Shown here: in pieces, positions 18,204-26,611 of the stretch
Layout of the letters: every line of letters starts with the position of its first letter
Numbering within the stretch: position 1 is the first letter of the stretch
NCBI RefSeq assembly: GCF_018729455.1
Contig: NZ_JAHHZF010000005.1
Coordinates: 1-64,000 of the forward strand
DNA length: 64,000 nt
DNA from: Prosthecodimorpha staleyi
GTDB lineage: Bacteria > Pseudomonadota > Alphaproteobacteria > Rhizobiales > Ancalomicrobiaceae
Direction: 5' to 3'
Notes under the pieces: model-generated
What the model was told of the DNA's origin: nothing
The model's input: the letters and a program-made list of their open reading frames with translations, nothing else
Databases searched by the model: none
Made by a program: the position numbers and the translations under genes

Positions 18204-19262
18204 TCAGTCGATCTTGAAGCCGCGGGCGGCGCCGACGGTCTTGTTCCAGGTCTCGGAACAGCCCGGATCGACGCGGTTGCAGGCCTCCTTCCAGATCGGC
18301 AGGACGACCTTGGTGACGGCGTCGTCGAGCTTCTTCTGGTCGGCGGCGGAGACATCGACCAGGGTCATGCCCGCCTTGGTGCCTTCCTTGCAGGGCTCCT
18401 TGCCGATATTGCAGTTGGCCGCGTCCTCGTTGGCGGTCACCGCCAGGGCCCACATCTGGTCCTCCATGGTCTTGAAGGCGGCGGCGATCTTGGCCTGCTC
18501 GGCGGGCGAGAACTTCTTCCAGTAGTCGAGATTCATGAAGTGGCCCTGGACCGAGCCGGAGACAGACAGCGGCAGGAAGTGGCTGGTCACCTCCGGCCAC
18601 TTGCCGGAATTGCCCGAGGTCGGCGAGGTCACGCCGCAATTGGCGACGCCGCGCTGGAGCGCCGGATAGACCTCGGAGAATTGCAACGTCACCGGCGTGG
18701 CGCCCAGCGTCTGGATCAGCGCCGCCATGGACGGGGTGAAGGAGCGGATCTTGAGGCCCTTCATGTCGTCGAGCGACTTGATCGGCGCATTGCAATAGAA
18801 GACCTGCGGCCCGAACGGCCACAGCGTCAGCACCTTGGCGTTGAACTTCTCCTGCAGGCGCTTGTCGAATACTTCGCGATAGGACTCCACCGCCTTCTTC
18901 AGGTCGACCATGTTGGTCGAGACGCCGATCAGGTCGAGCCCCTCGAAGAAGGGATCGTCGCGCGAGGCCATGCCGATCTGCACCGACATCACGTCGAAGG
19001 CGCCCGAGCGCAGCAGGCGCAGCGCGTCCTGCGCCTTCACGCCGACCACGTCCATCGGGTTGTAGTTGACCTCCAGCTTCAGGCCGGTCGTGGTCGGCAA
19101 GGCCGTGAAGAAGGGCTTCTCGATATTGTCGACATGCTTGGAATTCGACGAGAAGTTCCCGGCGATGCGGATCGAGGTCGGCGCCTCGGCCGCCGCCGGC
19201 AGGGCGGCACCGATCAGCGCGGCGGAAAGGCCGGCGACGAGAAGGGACAGGGACTTCGACAT
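18204..19262 (-). CDS. TRAP transporter periplasmic solute-binding protein (DctP type)
   Basis: Predicted 352-residue exported binding protein. The signal peptide is MSKSLSLLVAGLSAALIGAALPAAAEA, cleaved near residue 25. The mature part has the DctP-family features, including the solute-contacting stretch MKGLKIRSFTPSMAALIQTLGATP, where the Arg normally grips a carboxylate, and VANCGVTSPTSG further on. Four Cys in the C-terminal third (NCNIGKEPC, EACNRVDPGC) could form two disulfides in the periplasm. First of the three TRAP genes, 187 bases downstream of the deacetylase-like gene in the same direction. Confidence 0.92.
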   Translation of the reverse strand: MSKSLSLLVAGLSAALIGAALPAAAEAPTSIRIAGNFSSNSKHVDNIEKPFFTALPTTTGLKLEVNYNPMDVVGVKAQDALRLLRSGAFDVMSVQIGMASRDDPFFEGLDLIGVSTNMVDLKKAVESYREVFDKRLQEKFNAKVLTLWPFGPQVFYCNAPIKSLDDMKGLKIRSFTPSMAALIQTLGATPVTLQFSEVYPALQRGVANCGVTSPTSGNSGKWPEVTSHFLPLSVSGSVQGHFMNLDYWKKFSPAEQAKIAAAFKTMEDQMWALAVTANEDAANCNIGKEPCKEGTKAGMTLVDVSAADQKKLDDAVTKVVLPIWKEACNRVDPGCSETWNKTVGAARGFKID

Positions 19263-19449
19263 GCGCGGGAACCTCCGGGTGGGACGAGGCGGTTGAAATG
19301 CAATGGCGGGGCCACGCAGGTGCGGTGCTGTCGACGGCAAGGACACCGTCGATGCGATACCGCCCGGGCGCCCCTTGCGCCTATTTTTTGGGCAGATGCC
19401 ACATTCGTGCCCGCCTGCGGATAAGGCAAGGCGGCCGGACCGCAACGGT

Positions 19450-20337
19450 TCACGGCGCACGGCGCGGATCCTCCTCGATGACGGCAGCGATCTCGGCCGG
19501 CGTCGCCAGCCAGACGGCATCGCCGGCGCAGGCGATATGCTCCAGCGCGCGGGTCAGCGCGCGCAGCCGGAACGGTTGCCCGGAAATGAAGGAGTGGATC
19601 ACGATGCTCATGACCAGCGGCTGCTGCGCGGAAGCCGCACGCATCTCGTCGAAGGCGTCGATGATCATCCACTCGAAATCGGCGGCGCTGGCATGGCGAC
19701 CGATCACCGTGGAGCTGTCGTTCAGTTCCAACGCATAGGGCAGCGCCAGGATGCGGTCGTCGCCGGCGGCGAGCCAGACCGGGCGATCGTCGAGATGCAG
19801 GTCGAGCAGGTAGCGGTAGCCGGCGCCGCGCAGCGAGGCGAGCGTCGTCGGCGTGTGGGCGAGCCACATGCTCGACCAGCCGCCGGGCCGCCGCCCCTCC
19901 TCCGCTTCGATCCGGTCCGCGACCGCGCCGACATAGGCCGCCTCCCCGGCCGGACCCATGCCGGCGAGGCTGTGCGAATTGGTCAGCCCGTGGCCGATCA
20001 TCTCCGCGCCCGCCGCCCGGGCATGGGCGATCAGGTCCGGTGCGGTGTCGTAGACGGCGGTGTTGAGCAGTACGGCGGGCTTGATGCCGAAGCCGGCCAG
20101 CCGGTCGATCAGCCGGAAAGCCCCGACCCGGTTGCCGTAGTCGCGCCAGGACCGGTTGACCCAGTCGGGCGCCGGGGTGCCGGCGATCAGCGTCTCGGTC
20201 TGGCCGGCATCGGGCGTGTAGTCCTCGATGCCGAGGCAGACGAACAGCGCCAACCGCGCCCCGTTCGGCCAGCGGAAATCCGTGAACCGGGTGATCGGCA
20301 CATAGCCGTAGCGATCGTTCGGGAATGTTGGCTTCAT
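19450..20337 (-). CDS. Polysaccharide deacetylase-fold hydrolase (PuuE/allantoinase-like)
   Basis: Predicted 295-residue cytosolic (beta/alpha) barrel of the NodB-homology superfamily, of the branch that includes PuuE allantoinase and other amidohydrolases rather than chitin deacetylases. Marks of this branch are the start FRWPNGARLALFVCLGIEDY, the GAEMIGHGLTNSHSLAG metal-motif region and the late SIVIHSFISGQPFRL. There is no signal peptide, so a small cytosolic amide or cyclic ureide is a likelier substrate than a polymer. It overlaps the upstream racemase-family gene by four bases (ATGA). Together with that enzyme it points to hydrolysis of a nitrogenous ring or amide. Confidence 0.8.
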   Translation of the reverse strand: MKPTFPNDRYGYVPITRFTDFRWPNGARLALFVCLGIEDYTPDAGQTETLIAGTPAPDWVNRSWRDYGNRVGAFRLIDRLAGFGIKPAVLLNTAVYDTAPDLIAHARAAGAEMIGHGLTNSHSLAGMGPAGEAAYVGAVADRIEAEEGRRPGGWSSMWLAHTPTTLASLRGAGYRYLLDLHLDDRPVWLAAGDDRILALPYALELNDSSTVIGRHASAADFEWMIIDAFDEMRAASAQQPLVMSIVIHSFISGQPFRLRALTRALEHIACAGDAVWLATPAEIAAVIEEDPRRAP

Positions 20338-21104
20338 TGGGCCTCGCCGGTTGCGAACATCCGCCCCCAGGCCGACGCGCCCGGGCGCGTGTCGATGCCG
20401 GCGGCGACGAGGCCGGCCCAGACGCCGGCCAGAGTCGTGTCGTAGACCGGCAGCCCGGTCGCAGCTTCCAGTCCGGCGACCTGGAAGGCGGCGGGGAAGT
20501 TGGTGCACAGCGTCAGCACCGCCTGCGGCCGCGCCGCGGCCACCTCACCGACCATGGCGGCGATCTCGGCCGGCGGCACGCGCATGAAGGCGAGATTGTC
20601 GGCGACGCCGGAATGGGCCTCGGCGACGACCCGGTAGCCCTCCGCTTCCAGGACGGCGCACAGGCGTTCCTGCTCGTCCCGCCGATAGGGCGTCACGACG
20701 CCGACATGGGTGATGCCGAGCCGGCGCAATTCCGCGTCGATCGCCAGCATCGATGTGGTCGCTGCGATGCCGGTCTCGCGCGTGATCGCTGCGGCCAGAT
20801 CGCGGTCATGGGTGAAGCCGATGCTGGCGCCCTTGCTGCCGTTCCAGACGATCGCGTCGAGCGCGGCATCACCGAGCAGCCGGGCCGCGCCGAGCATGCC
20901 GGCGAGATCGTAGCCCGCCGGGAACGGATCCTTGGAGCCGCGCACGGGCGAGCGGGAATAGTGCGCGGAGATGTCCGGAAAGCTCTGCAGCACGGCCGCC
21001 GTCACCCGCTCGACGACCAGATTGGCCGAAGGCGTGATCACGCCCATCGCCCGCCCGGGCATGGCGAGGGGCGACGCGACCGGATCGGCAGGCGCGGTCG
21101 TCAT
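20334..21104 (-). CDS. Maleate isomerase/arylmalonate decarboxylase-like Asp/Glu racemase family enzyme
   Basis: Predicted 256-residue cytosolic enzyme of the branch containing maleate cis-trans isomerase and arylmalonate decarboxylase. The start MGVITPSANLVVERV is typical, IVWNGSKGASIGF is the first active-site region (no Cys) and LTLCTNFPAA holds the single conserved Cys, as in the decarboxylase type. I chose the ATG at 21104 ahead of a short variable leader; an internal ATG at MPGRAMGVIT is a possible shorter start. First gene of the leftward operon and divergent from the GntR gene. A decarboxylase or isomerase on a dicarboxylate-like intermediate is likely but not proven. Confidence 0.8.
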   Translation of the reverse strand: MTTAPADPVASPLAMPGRAMGVITPSANLVVERVTAAVLQSFPDISAHYSRSPVRGSKDPFPAGYDLAGMLGAARLLGDAALDAIVWNGSKGASIGFTHDRDLAAAITRETGIAATTSMLAIDAELRRLGITHVGVVTPYRRDEQERLCAVLEAEGYRVVAEAHSGVADNLAFMRVPPAEIAAMVGEVAAARPQAVLTLCTNFPAAFQVAGLEAATGLPVYDTTLAGVWAGLVAAGIDTRPGASAWGRMFATGEAQ

Positions 21105-21391
21105 GCCCGCCGCCTTGACGGGCGGTCGCCGGCGCCGTCCGGCCCCGAGAACGCAACCGAAATGCCTTGCCGCCCAGAAGCTGCGAGGCCGACCGGCATC
21201 CTGCCCCACCCCCGGAGCGGCACGCCGCAGCAGCGCAAAATCGACTGCACAGGTCTGAGGTCGGCGGACATCTGGTCTTGGCTCACGGGTTCAACGCCGG
21301 TGCTTTAGCAGGTGGAGATCGCGGGTGAAGACAGTCCGCAGAGCCCGGTCGCCGGATGGCGCCGCTCCATCGTCGACGACAATGTCTCATA

Positions 21392-21407
21392 GGATTGTCA
21401 ACAATCC
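21392..21407. promoter_or_regulatory. GntR-type operator palindrome
   Basis: GGATTGT-CA-ACAATCC, a perfect 7-2-7 inverted repeat of the TTGT/ACAA kind bound by FCD-type GntR regulators, lies 125 bases before the GntR start, between the divergent operons. Confidence 0.6.
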
Positions 21408-21483
21408 GAGCCATTAATGTAGGCAATTAAGTCGATGATCTGCACATATGCAGAGCACCTTCGTCGACGGAGGTGGCGCAACC

Positions 21484-21494
21484 GTTGACAATCC
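21484..21494. promoter_or_regulatory. Inverted second copy of the operator half
   Basis: GTTGACAATCC is the exact reverse complement of GGATTGTCAAC at 21392-21402 and lies 38 bases before the GntR start. A regulator dimer could bridge the two sites. Role inferred. Confidence 0.45.
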
Positions 21495-21531
21495 CGGCCT
21501 TCGGCGCCACCGCTGGTGAATCTCAGTCAGG

Positions 21532-22287
21532 ATGCCTTCGATGCCCAAGAGCCGGTCCACCGCCGTCGCGCCGGATTCTCCCGAGGAAGCCGGCGACGAT
21601 CGCGGGCTGCCCGAGGACGCGATCTACGAGCAGATTCATCACGCCATCGCGCGGCAGGAGCTCGCCCCAGGCACACGCCTGCGCGAAGAAGAACTGCGCC
21701 GCATCTTCAATGTCAGTCGAACGCGCATCCGCAACGTGCTGACCCGGCTCGCCTATGCGGGCGTCGTCACGCTGGAGCCGAACCGCGGCGCCTCGGTCGC
21801 CCGGCCGACGCCGAAGGAGGCGCATGACAATTTCATCGCCCGGCGCGCCGTGGAGGAGGCGATCGTCCGGCTCGCCGCCGACCGCCTGACCCCGGCCGAC
21901 CTGGCGCGTCTCGAAGCCAATATCGACGCCGAGTGCGCCGCCCGGCAGAAGGGCGATCACGCCGCGATGGTCTGGCTCTCCGGCGAGTTCCACACGCTCC
22001 TCGCCGGGGTCGCCGGCAACACCATCCTGGCCCGCATCCTGCGTGACCTGATCACCCGCGAGGCCCTGGTCATCGCCACCTACGAGCGCCAGGGCAAGCC
22101 GAGTTGCTCGCACGAGGAACACAGCGCCATCCTGGCCGCTCTGCAGCGCCGGGACGCCGATGCGGCCGTGCGACTGATGCTCGAACATCTCGGCAATGTC
22201 GAAGACCGTCTCTATTTCGATCCGCTGGAGCGCGATACCGACCTTTCGCGCATCTTCGGCCGGCCCGAAAGAGGCGACGCCGGCTAA
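21532..22287 (+). CDS. GntR-family regulator with FCD domain
   Basis: Predicted 251-residue regulator. The winged helix is AIYEQIHHAIARQELAPGTR (about 30-49), then LREEELRRIFNVSRTRIRNV with wing EPNRGASVA. The FCD effector domain follows, with helices and metal-ligand-like residues (D, H in GEFHTLLAGVAGN, late SHEEHSAILAAL). FCD regulators sense carboxylate or amino-acid-like metabolites. It lies between the leftward TRAP arm and the rightward methyl-amine arm, and the palindrome in its upstream region suggests autoregulation and control of both. Start at 21532 or the second ATG at 21541; a clear Shine-Dalgarno is lacking for both. Confidence 0.88.
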   Translation: MPSMPKSRSTAVAPDSPEEAGDDRGLPEDAIYEQIHHAIARQELAPGTRLREEELRRIFNVSRTRIRNVLTRLAYAGVVTLEPNRGASVARPTPKEAHDNFIARRAVEEAIVRLAADRLTPADLARLEANIDAECAARQKGDHAAMVWLSGEFHTLLAGVAGNTILARILRDLITREALVIATYERQGKPSCSHEEHSAILAALQRRDADAAVRLMLEHLGNVEDRLYFDPLERDTDLSRIFGRPERGDAG

Positions 22288-22613
22288 ACGCCTTCTCCCG
22301 TTGCGATATCCCGGCGACCCCATGTGCGCAAATTGTGGGCAGCACTTGAATTGACCAGACCGGATGCCGGATATGCCATCATGGGCTAAGCCCCGGCATC
22401 TCCGTCGATCCCGGTCGGTCCGGTCGGGTCCACCACGCGGGCTGCTGCGCTTCGTCACCGGCGATGATCATTCAAGCGTTGCGCGGGCCACGCGCACGCC
22501 TCACGCTCCGTCCGGTTTTTATCGGATGAGAGCTCCATGCCGCTGCCGATCGCCCGCCCGAAGCCGCCGCTTGTTCACCGGTTTGCGCCTTCCAGCCCGC
22601 GGATGGTCGTCCG
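22288..22613. other. Leader/promoter region of the rightward operon
   Basis: Carries an AT-richer part at about 22305-22360 that may hold a promoter. I looked for a glycine or SAM riboswitch and did not find convincing conserved cores, and saw no further copy of the TTGT/ACAA palindrome. Confidence 0.4.
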
Positions 22614-25031
22614 ATGAAAAGCCATGCCCGGGCGGTCGTGATCGGCGGCGGCGTGGTCGGTGTCTCCGTCCTCTATCATCTGGCCAAGATCGGCTGGACC
22701 GACGTGGTCCTCCTGGAGAAGAACGAGCTGACCTCCGGCTCGACCTGGCATGCGGCGGGCGGCGTCACCACGCTCAATTCCGACGCCAACGTCTCCAAGC
22801 TGCAGAAATACACCTTCGATCTCTATCGCGAGCTGGAACAGGTCACCGGCCAGTCCTGCGGCATCCATCACAACGGGGGCATCTATCTGGCCGCCTCCGA
22901 CGGGCAGATGGATTTCCTCAAGCTGATCCATTCGCGCGCCCGCACGCTCGGCATGGACACGGAGATGATCTCGGTCGCCGACGCCAAGGCGCGCAACGTG
23001 CTGATCGACGAGCGCCATTTCACCGGCGCGCTCTGGCGCGAGGACGGCGGCTATGTCGATCCCTGGCTGGTGACGCAGGCCTATGTCACCGCCGCCCGCC
23101 AGCTCGGCGCCGAGGTTCACCGCTTCACCAAGGTCGAGGCCCTCGTCCAGCGCCCCGACCGGACCTGGGACGTGGTCACCGACAAGGGCACCATCAATGC
23201 CGAGCATGTCGTCAATGCCGGCGGCCTGTGGGCACGCGAGGTCGGCCGTCTGGTCGGGCTCGAACTGCCGGTCCTGGCGATGGAGCACATCTATGTCGTC
23301 ACCGAGCCGGTGCCGGCGCTGAAGGGCCTGCCGCGCGAGATCATCAACACTTCCGACTTCACCGGCGAGATTTATCTGCGCCAGGAGGGCGAAGGCGTGC
23401 TGCTCGGCACCTACGAGCAGGCCTGCAAGGTCTGGGCGCCGAAGGAGACGCCGGACGATTTCCACGGCCGCCTGCTGCCCGACGACATCGAGCGCATCGC
23501 GCCGGAACTGGAGCGCGGCTTCCGCCATTTCCCGGCGCTGGCCGAGGTCGGCATCAAGAAGGTGGTCAACGGCCCCTTCACCTTCTCGCCCGACGGCAAC
23601 CCGCTGGTCGGCCCGGTCGAGGGCCTGCCCGGCTTCTGGTGCGCCTGCGCGGTCATGGCCGGCTTCAGCCAGGGCGGCGGCATCGGGCTGGTGCTGTCGC
23701 GCTGGATGGCCGAGGGCGATCCCGGCCAGGACGTGCTGGCCATGGATGTCGCCCGCTACGGCCACTTCGCGACGCCGCGCTACACCGCGATCAAGGTCCA
23801 GGAGAACTACCGCCGCCGCTTCCGCCTGACCTATCCGAACGAGGAGATGCCGGCCGCGCGCCCGCTGCGCCGCTCGCCGGTCTATGGCGCGCTCGACGCC
23901 GCCGGTGCGGTCTGGGGCAACAATTTCGGCCTGGAATCCCCGCTCTGGTTCGCCCACGAAGGGATCGACCGCACCGAGACGCCGACCTACCGGCGCTCGG
24001 AGGCCTTCGGGCCGGTCGGCGACGAATGCCGCGCCGTGCGCAATGCGGTCGGCCTGACCGAGATCACCAATTACGGCAAGTACGAAGTCACCGGCCGCGG
24101 CGCGCGCGCCTTCCTGGACCGCGTGTTCGCCTGCCGCATCCCCCGCCCCGGCCGTATGGCGCTCGCCCCGATGCTCAGCCCGCGCGGCCGCATCATCGGC
24201 GACCTGACCATCGCGTGCCTCGCCGAGGACCGCTACCTGATCGTCGGCTCCGGCTTCGCAGAACGCTTCCACATGCGCTGGTTCGCCGACCGCAACCCGC
24301 CCGACGACGTGTTCGTCCGCGCCGCCTCGTCGAGCTATGCCGGCTTCGCACTGTCCGGTCCGAAGGCGCGCGACGTGCTCGGCGCGCTCGCCGATTTCGA
24401 CGTGTCGGCGGAGGGGTTCCGCCTGTTCGGCGTGCGCGAGGCACCCGTAGGCCTGTCGCCGGCCATCGTCCAACGCTGCGGCTTCACCGGCGAACTCGGC
24501 TACGAGATCTGGGTGACGCCCGACTACCTGCCGCAGCTCTACGACGACCTGACCGCGGCGGGACGGGATTTCGGCCTGCGGCTCTATGGCGGCCGCGCCG
24601 TTTCCTCGCTCCGGCTGGAAAAGAACTACGGTTCCTTCAACAAGGACTTCCGTCCCGACTACACTGCCGCCGAGACGGGCCTCGACGCCTTCGTGGATTT
24701 CGCCAAGACCGTCGACTTCACCGGCCGCGCCGCCGTGCTGGCCGAGCGCGAGACCGGGCCGAAGCGCCGCTTCGTCACGTTCAAGGTGGATGCCCCGCAT
24801 GCGGACGTGGTCGGCTACGAGGTGGTGCTCAAGGACGGCAAGCCGGTCGGCCATGTCACGTCCGGCGGCTGGGGCCACGCGGTTGGCGCCAGCCTGGCGA
24901 TGGGCTACGTGCCGGCGGCGCTCGCCCAGGACGGCGAGACCTTCGCCATCGACATTCTGGGCGTTGAATGTCCGGCCGTGATCACGGCGCGGCCGCTCTA
25001 CGATCCCGAGGGCGCGAGGCTCCGGTCATGA
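22614..25031 (+). CDS. Dimethylglycine/sarcosine dehydrogenase-like flavoenzyme with folate domain
   Basis: Predicted 805-residue two-domain enzyme of the dimethylglycine dehydrogenase/sarcosine dehydrogenase type. It oxidises an N-methyl group and passes the formaldehyde unit to tetrahydrofolate. The DAO-type FAD domain (about 1-390) has the dinucleotide motif VVIGGGVVGVSVLYHL and LTSGSTWHAAGG, whose His is the usual covalent FAD site. The FAO and GcvT-like folate-binding domains follow (about 400-800; SPRGRIIGDLTIACL, then SLRLEKNYGSFNKD). The length matches the family. It overlaps the next gene by four bases (ATGA at 25028). No signal peptide. The substrate may be dimethylglycine, sarcosine or another methylated amino acid. 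Confidence 0.9.
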   Translation: MKSHARAVVIGGGVVGVSVLYHLAKIGWTDVVLLEKNELTSGSTWHAAGGVTTLNSDANVSKLQKYTFDLYRELEQVTGQSCGIHHNGGIYLAASDGQMDFLKLIHSRARTLGMDTEMISVADAKARNVLIDERHFTGALWREDGGYVDPWLVTQAYVTAARQLGAEVHRFTKVEALVQRPDRTWDVVTDKGTINAEHVVNAGGLWAREVGRLVGLELPVLAMEHIYVVTEPVPALKGLPREIINTSDFTGEIYLRQEGEGVLLGTYEQACKVWAPKETPDDFHGRLLPDDIERIAPELERGFRHFPALAEVGIKKVVNGPFTFSPDGNPLVGPVEGLPGFWCACAVMAGFSQGGGIGLVLSRWMAEGDPGQDVLAMDVARYGHFATPRYTAIKVQENYRRRFRLTYPNEEMPAARPLRRSPVYGALDAAGAVWGNNFGLESPLWFAHEGIDRTETPTYRRSEAFGPVGDECRAVRNAVGLTEITNYGKYEVTGRGARAFLDRVFACRIPRPGRMALAPMLSPRGRIIGDLTIACLAEDRYLIVGSGFAERFHMRWFADRNPPDDVFVRAASSSYAGFALSGPKARDVLGALADFDVSAEGFRLFGVREAPVGLSPAIVQRCGFTGELGYEIWVTPDYLPQLYDDLTAAGRDFGLRLYGGRAVSSLRLEKNYGSFNKDFRPDYTAAETGLDAFVDFAKTVDFTGRAAVLAERETGPKRRFVTFKVDAPHADVVGYEVVLKDGKPVGHVTSGGWGHAVGASLAMGYVPAALAQDGETFAIDILGVECPAVITARPLYDPEGARLRS

Positions 25032-26611
25032 CCGAGACACCGAGCGGCGGGCAGACGGCCCCGATCGAAGCCGCCGCCCCGTCGGGTCGCCGGCGTGAGC
25101 GCGGCAGTCGCGGCACCCGCTCGGCCGGAACGCCGGACTTCAGCCCGATCCCGCGCCTGCGCGTGCCGTGGGCGCCGCTCGACATCCTCTCCGCCGAGCA
25201 GACCGAGCGCATCCTCGACGGCGCCTACCGGGTGCTCGCGGAGACCGGTCTCGAAATCCGCAGCCCGGAGGCCCGCGCCATCTACGCCAAGGCCGGCGCC
25301 CTGGTCGACGACGAGACGCAGATCGTCCGCCTCGGCCGCGACATCGTCGAAGCCGCGCTCGCCCTGGCGCCGGCCGAATTCGTGCTCTATGCCCGCGATC
25401 CCGCCCGCCACCTGCATGTCGGCGGCAACACGGTCAATTTCGGCCCGGTCAACGGCGCGCCCAACATCACCGACCGCGAGGGCGGCCGCCGCTACGGCGA
25501 CATCGCCGCCTTCCGCGACATCCTCAAGATCACCCACCGGCTCGGCATCCTGCACTGGCAGGGCGGCATCGTGGTCGAGCCGACCGACCGGCCGGTGCCG
25601 AGCCGTCATCTCGACTGCTACCTCGCCCATATCGAATGCTCGGATATCGTCTGGGCCGCGCGCGGCGTCGGCCGGCCGCAGGCCGAGGATGCGCTCGCCA
25701 TGTCGGCCATCGAGCATGGCTGCTCGATCGACGACCTCGCCCGCCGCCCGACCCTGATGACGGTGACCAACGTCAACTCGCCGCGCCGGGTCGACGAGGA
25801 GATCCTGGCCTCGATCATGACCCTGGCGGCGGCCGGCCAATGCGTCGTGATCACGCCCTTCACGCTGATGGGCGCCATGGCGCCGGTGACGCTGGCCGGC
25901 GCGCTGGTGCAGCAGACCGCCGAGCAGCTGGCCATCGTTGCGCTCTGCCAACTGGTCCGCCCCGGCGCCCCGACGGTCCTCGGCGGCTTCACCTCCAATG
26001 TCGACATGCGCACCGGCTCGCCGGCCTTCGGCACGCCCGAATATGTCCGTGCCTGCCTCGCCACGGCGCAGATCGGCCGCCGCCTGCGCCTGCCGGTGCG
26101 CACCAGCGCCGTCAACGCCTCGCCGACGGTCGACGCACAGTCGACCTACGAGACCTTCTTCTCGCTGCAGGCCGCCATCCTCAGCCACAGCCACCTGATC
26201 AACCATGCGGCCGGCTGGCTCGAGGGCGGCCTCGCCGCCTCGATGGAAAAGATCGTGGTCGATGCCGAGATGCTGCGCGGCTGGGCCGAGATCCTGAAGC
26301 CGCTCGCCTTCTCGGATGACGAACTGGCCATCGACGCCATCGCGGGCGTGCCGGCCGGCGGCCATTTCTTCGGCGCCGCCCATACGCTCGCCCGCTACGA
26401 GACCGCCTTCTACCGGCCGCTCCTGTCGGATTGGTCGAACTACGAGAACTGGCGCGATGTCGGCGCGCGCGATGCGACGGTCCGGGCCACCGACATCTGG
26501 AAGCGCGCGCGCGACGAATGGGTCGCCCCGCCGCTCGATCCCGCCATCCGCGAAGCGCTCGGCGCCTTTGTGGCGCGCCGGCGCGAAGAACTCGAAAGGA
26601 CTGCCGCATGA
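25028..26611 (+). CDS. MttB-superfamily methyltransferase, non-pyrrolysine
   Basis: Predicted 527-residue TIM-barrel protein of the trimethylamine:corrinoid methyltransferase family. After a basic, low-complexity start (about 1-40) the family core begins at DILSAEQTERILDGAYRVLAETGLEI; HVGGNTVNFGPVNGAPNITD, HIECSDIVWAARG, GGFTSNVDMRTGSPAFGTPE and NHAAGWLEGGLAASMEKIVVDAEML are characteristic. No in-frame TAG is present, so it belongs to the non-Pyl branch, which in other bacteria demethylates glycine betaine, proline betaine or carnitine-like quaternary amines. It is coupled at both ends by ATGA overlaps to the flavoenzyme and the lyase-like gene. No corrinoid protein is encoded nearby. Confidence 0.85.
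   Translation: MTETPSGGQTAPIEAAAPSGRRRERGSRGTRSAGTPDFSPIPRLRVPWAPLDILSAEQTERILDGAYRVLAETGLEIRSPEARAIYAKAGALVDDETQIVRLGRDIVEAALALAPAEFVLYARDPARHLHVGGNTVNFGPVNGAPNITDREGGRRYGDIAAFRDILKITHRLGILHWQGGIVVEPTDRPVPSRHLDCYLAHIECSDIVWAARGVGRPQAEDALAMSAIEHGCSIDDLARRPTLMTVTNVNSPRRVDEEILASIMTLAAAGQCVVITPFTLMGAMAPVTLAGALVQQTAEQLAIVALCQLVRPGAPTVLGGFTSNVDMRTGSPAFGTPEYVRACLATAQIGRRLRLPVRTSAVNASPTVDAQSTYETFFSLQAAILSHSHLINHAAGWLEGGLAASMEKIVVDAEMLRGWAEILKPLAFSDDELAIDAIAGVPAGGHFFGAAHTLARYETAFYRPLLSDWSNYENWRDVGARDATVRATDIWKRARDEWVAPPLDPAIREALGAFVARRREELERTAA

Noticed and set aside
19263-19297. GGAAC-N17-CGGTT resembling an EcfG promoter
   Set aside because: It points away from the genes here (all neighbours are on the minus strand) and the -10 element is imperfect.
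22288-22613. Glycine or SAM riboswitch before the flavoenzyme gene
   Set aside because: I could not find the conserved core sequences or paired stems of these riboswitches.
22575-24878. Open frame of more than 750 codons antisense to the flavoenzyme gene
   Set aside because: Composition artefact of high GC at third positions. The sense strand encodes a full-length, motif-complete enzyme.
25028-26611. Pyrrolysine-containing MttB
   Set aside because: No in-frame TAG codon interrupts the frame; it belongs to the non-Pyl branch.
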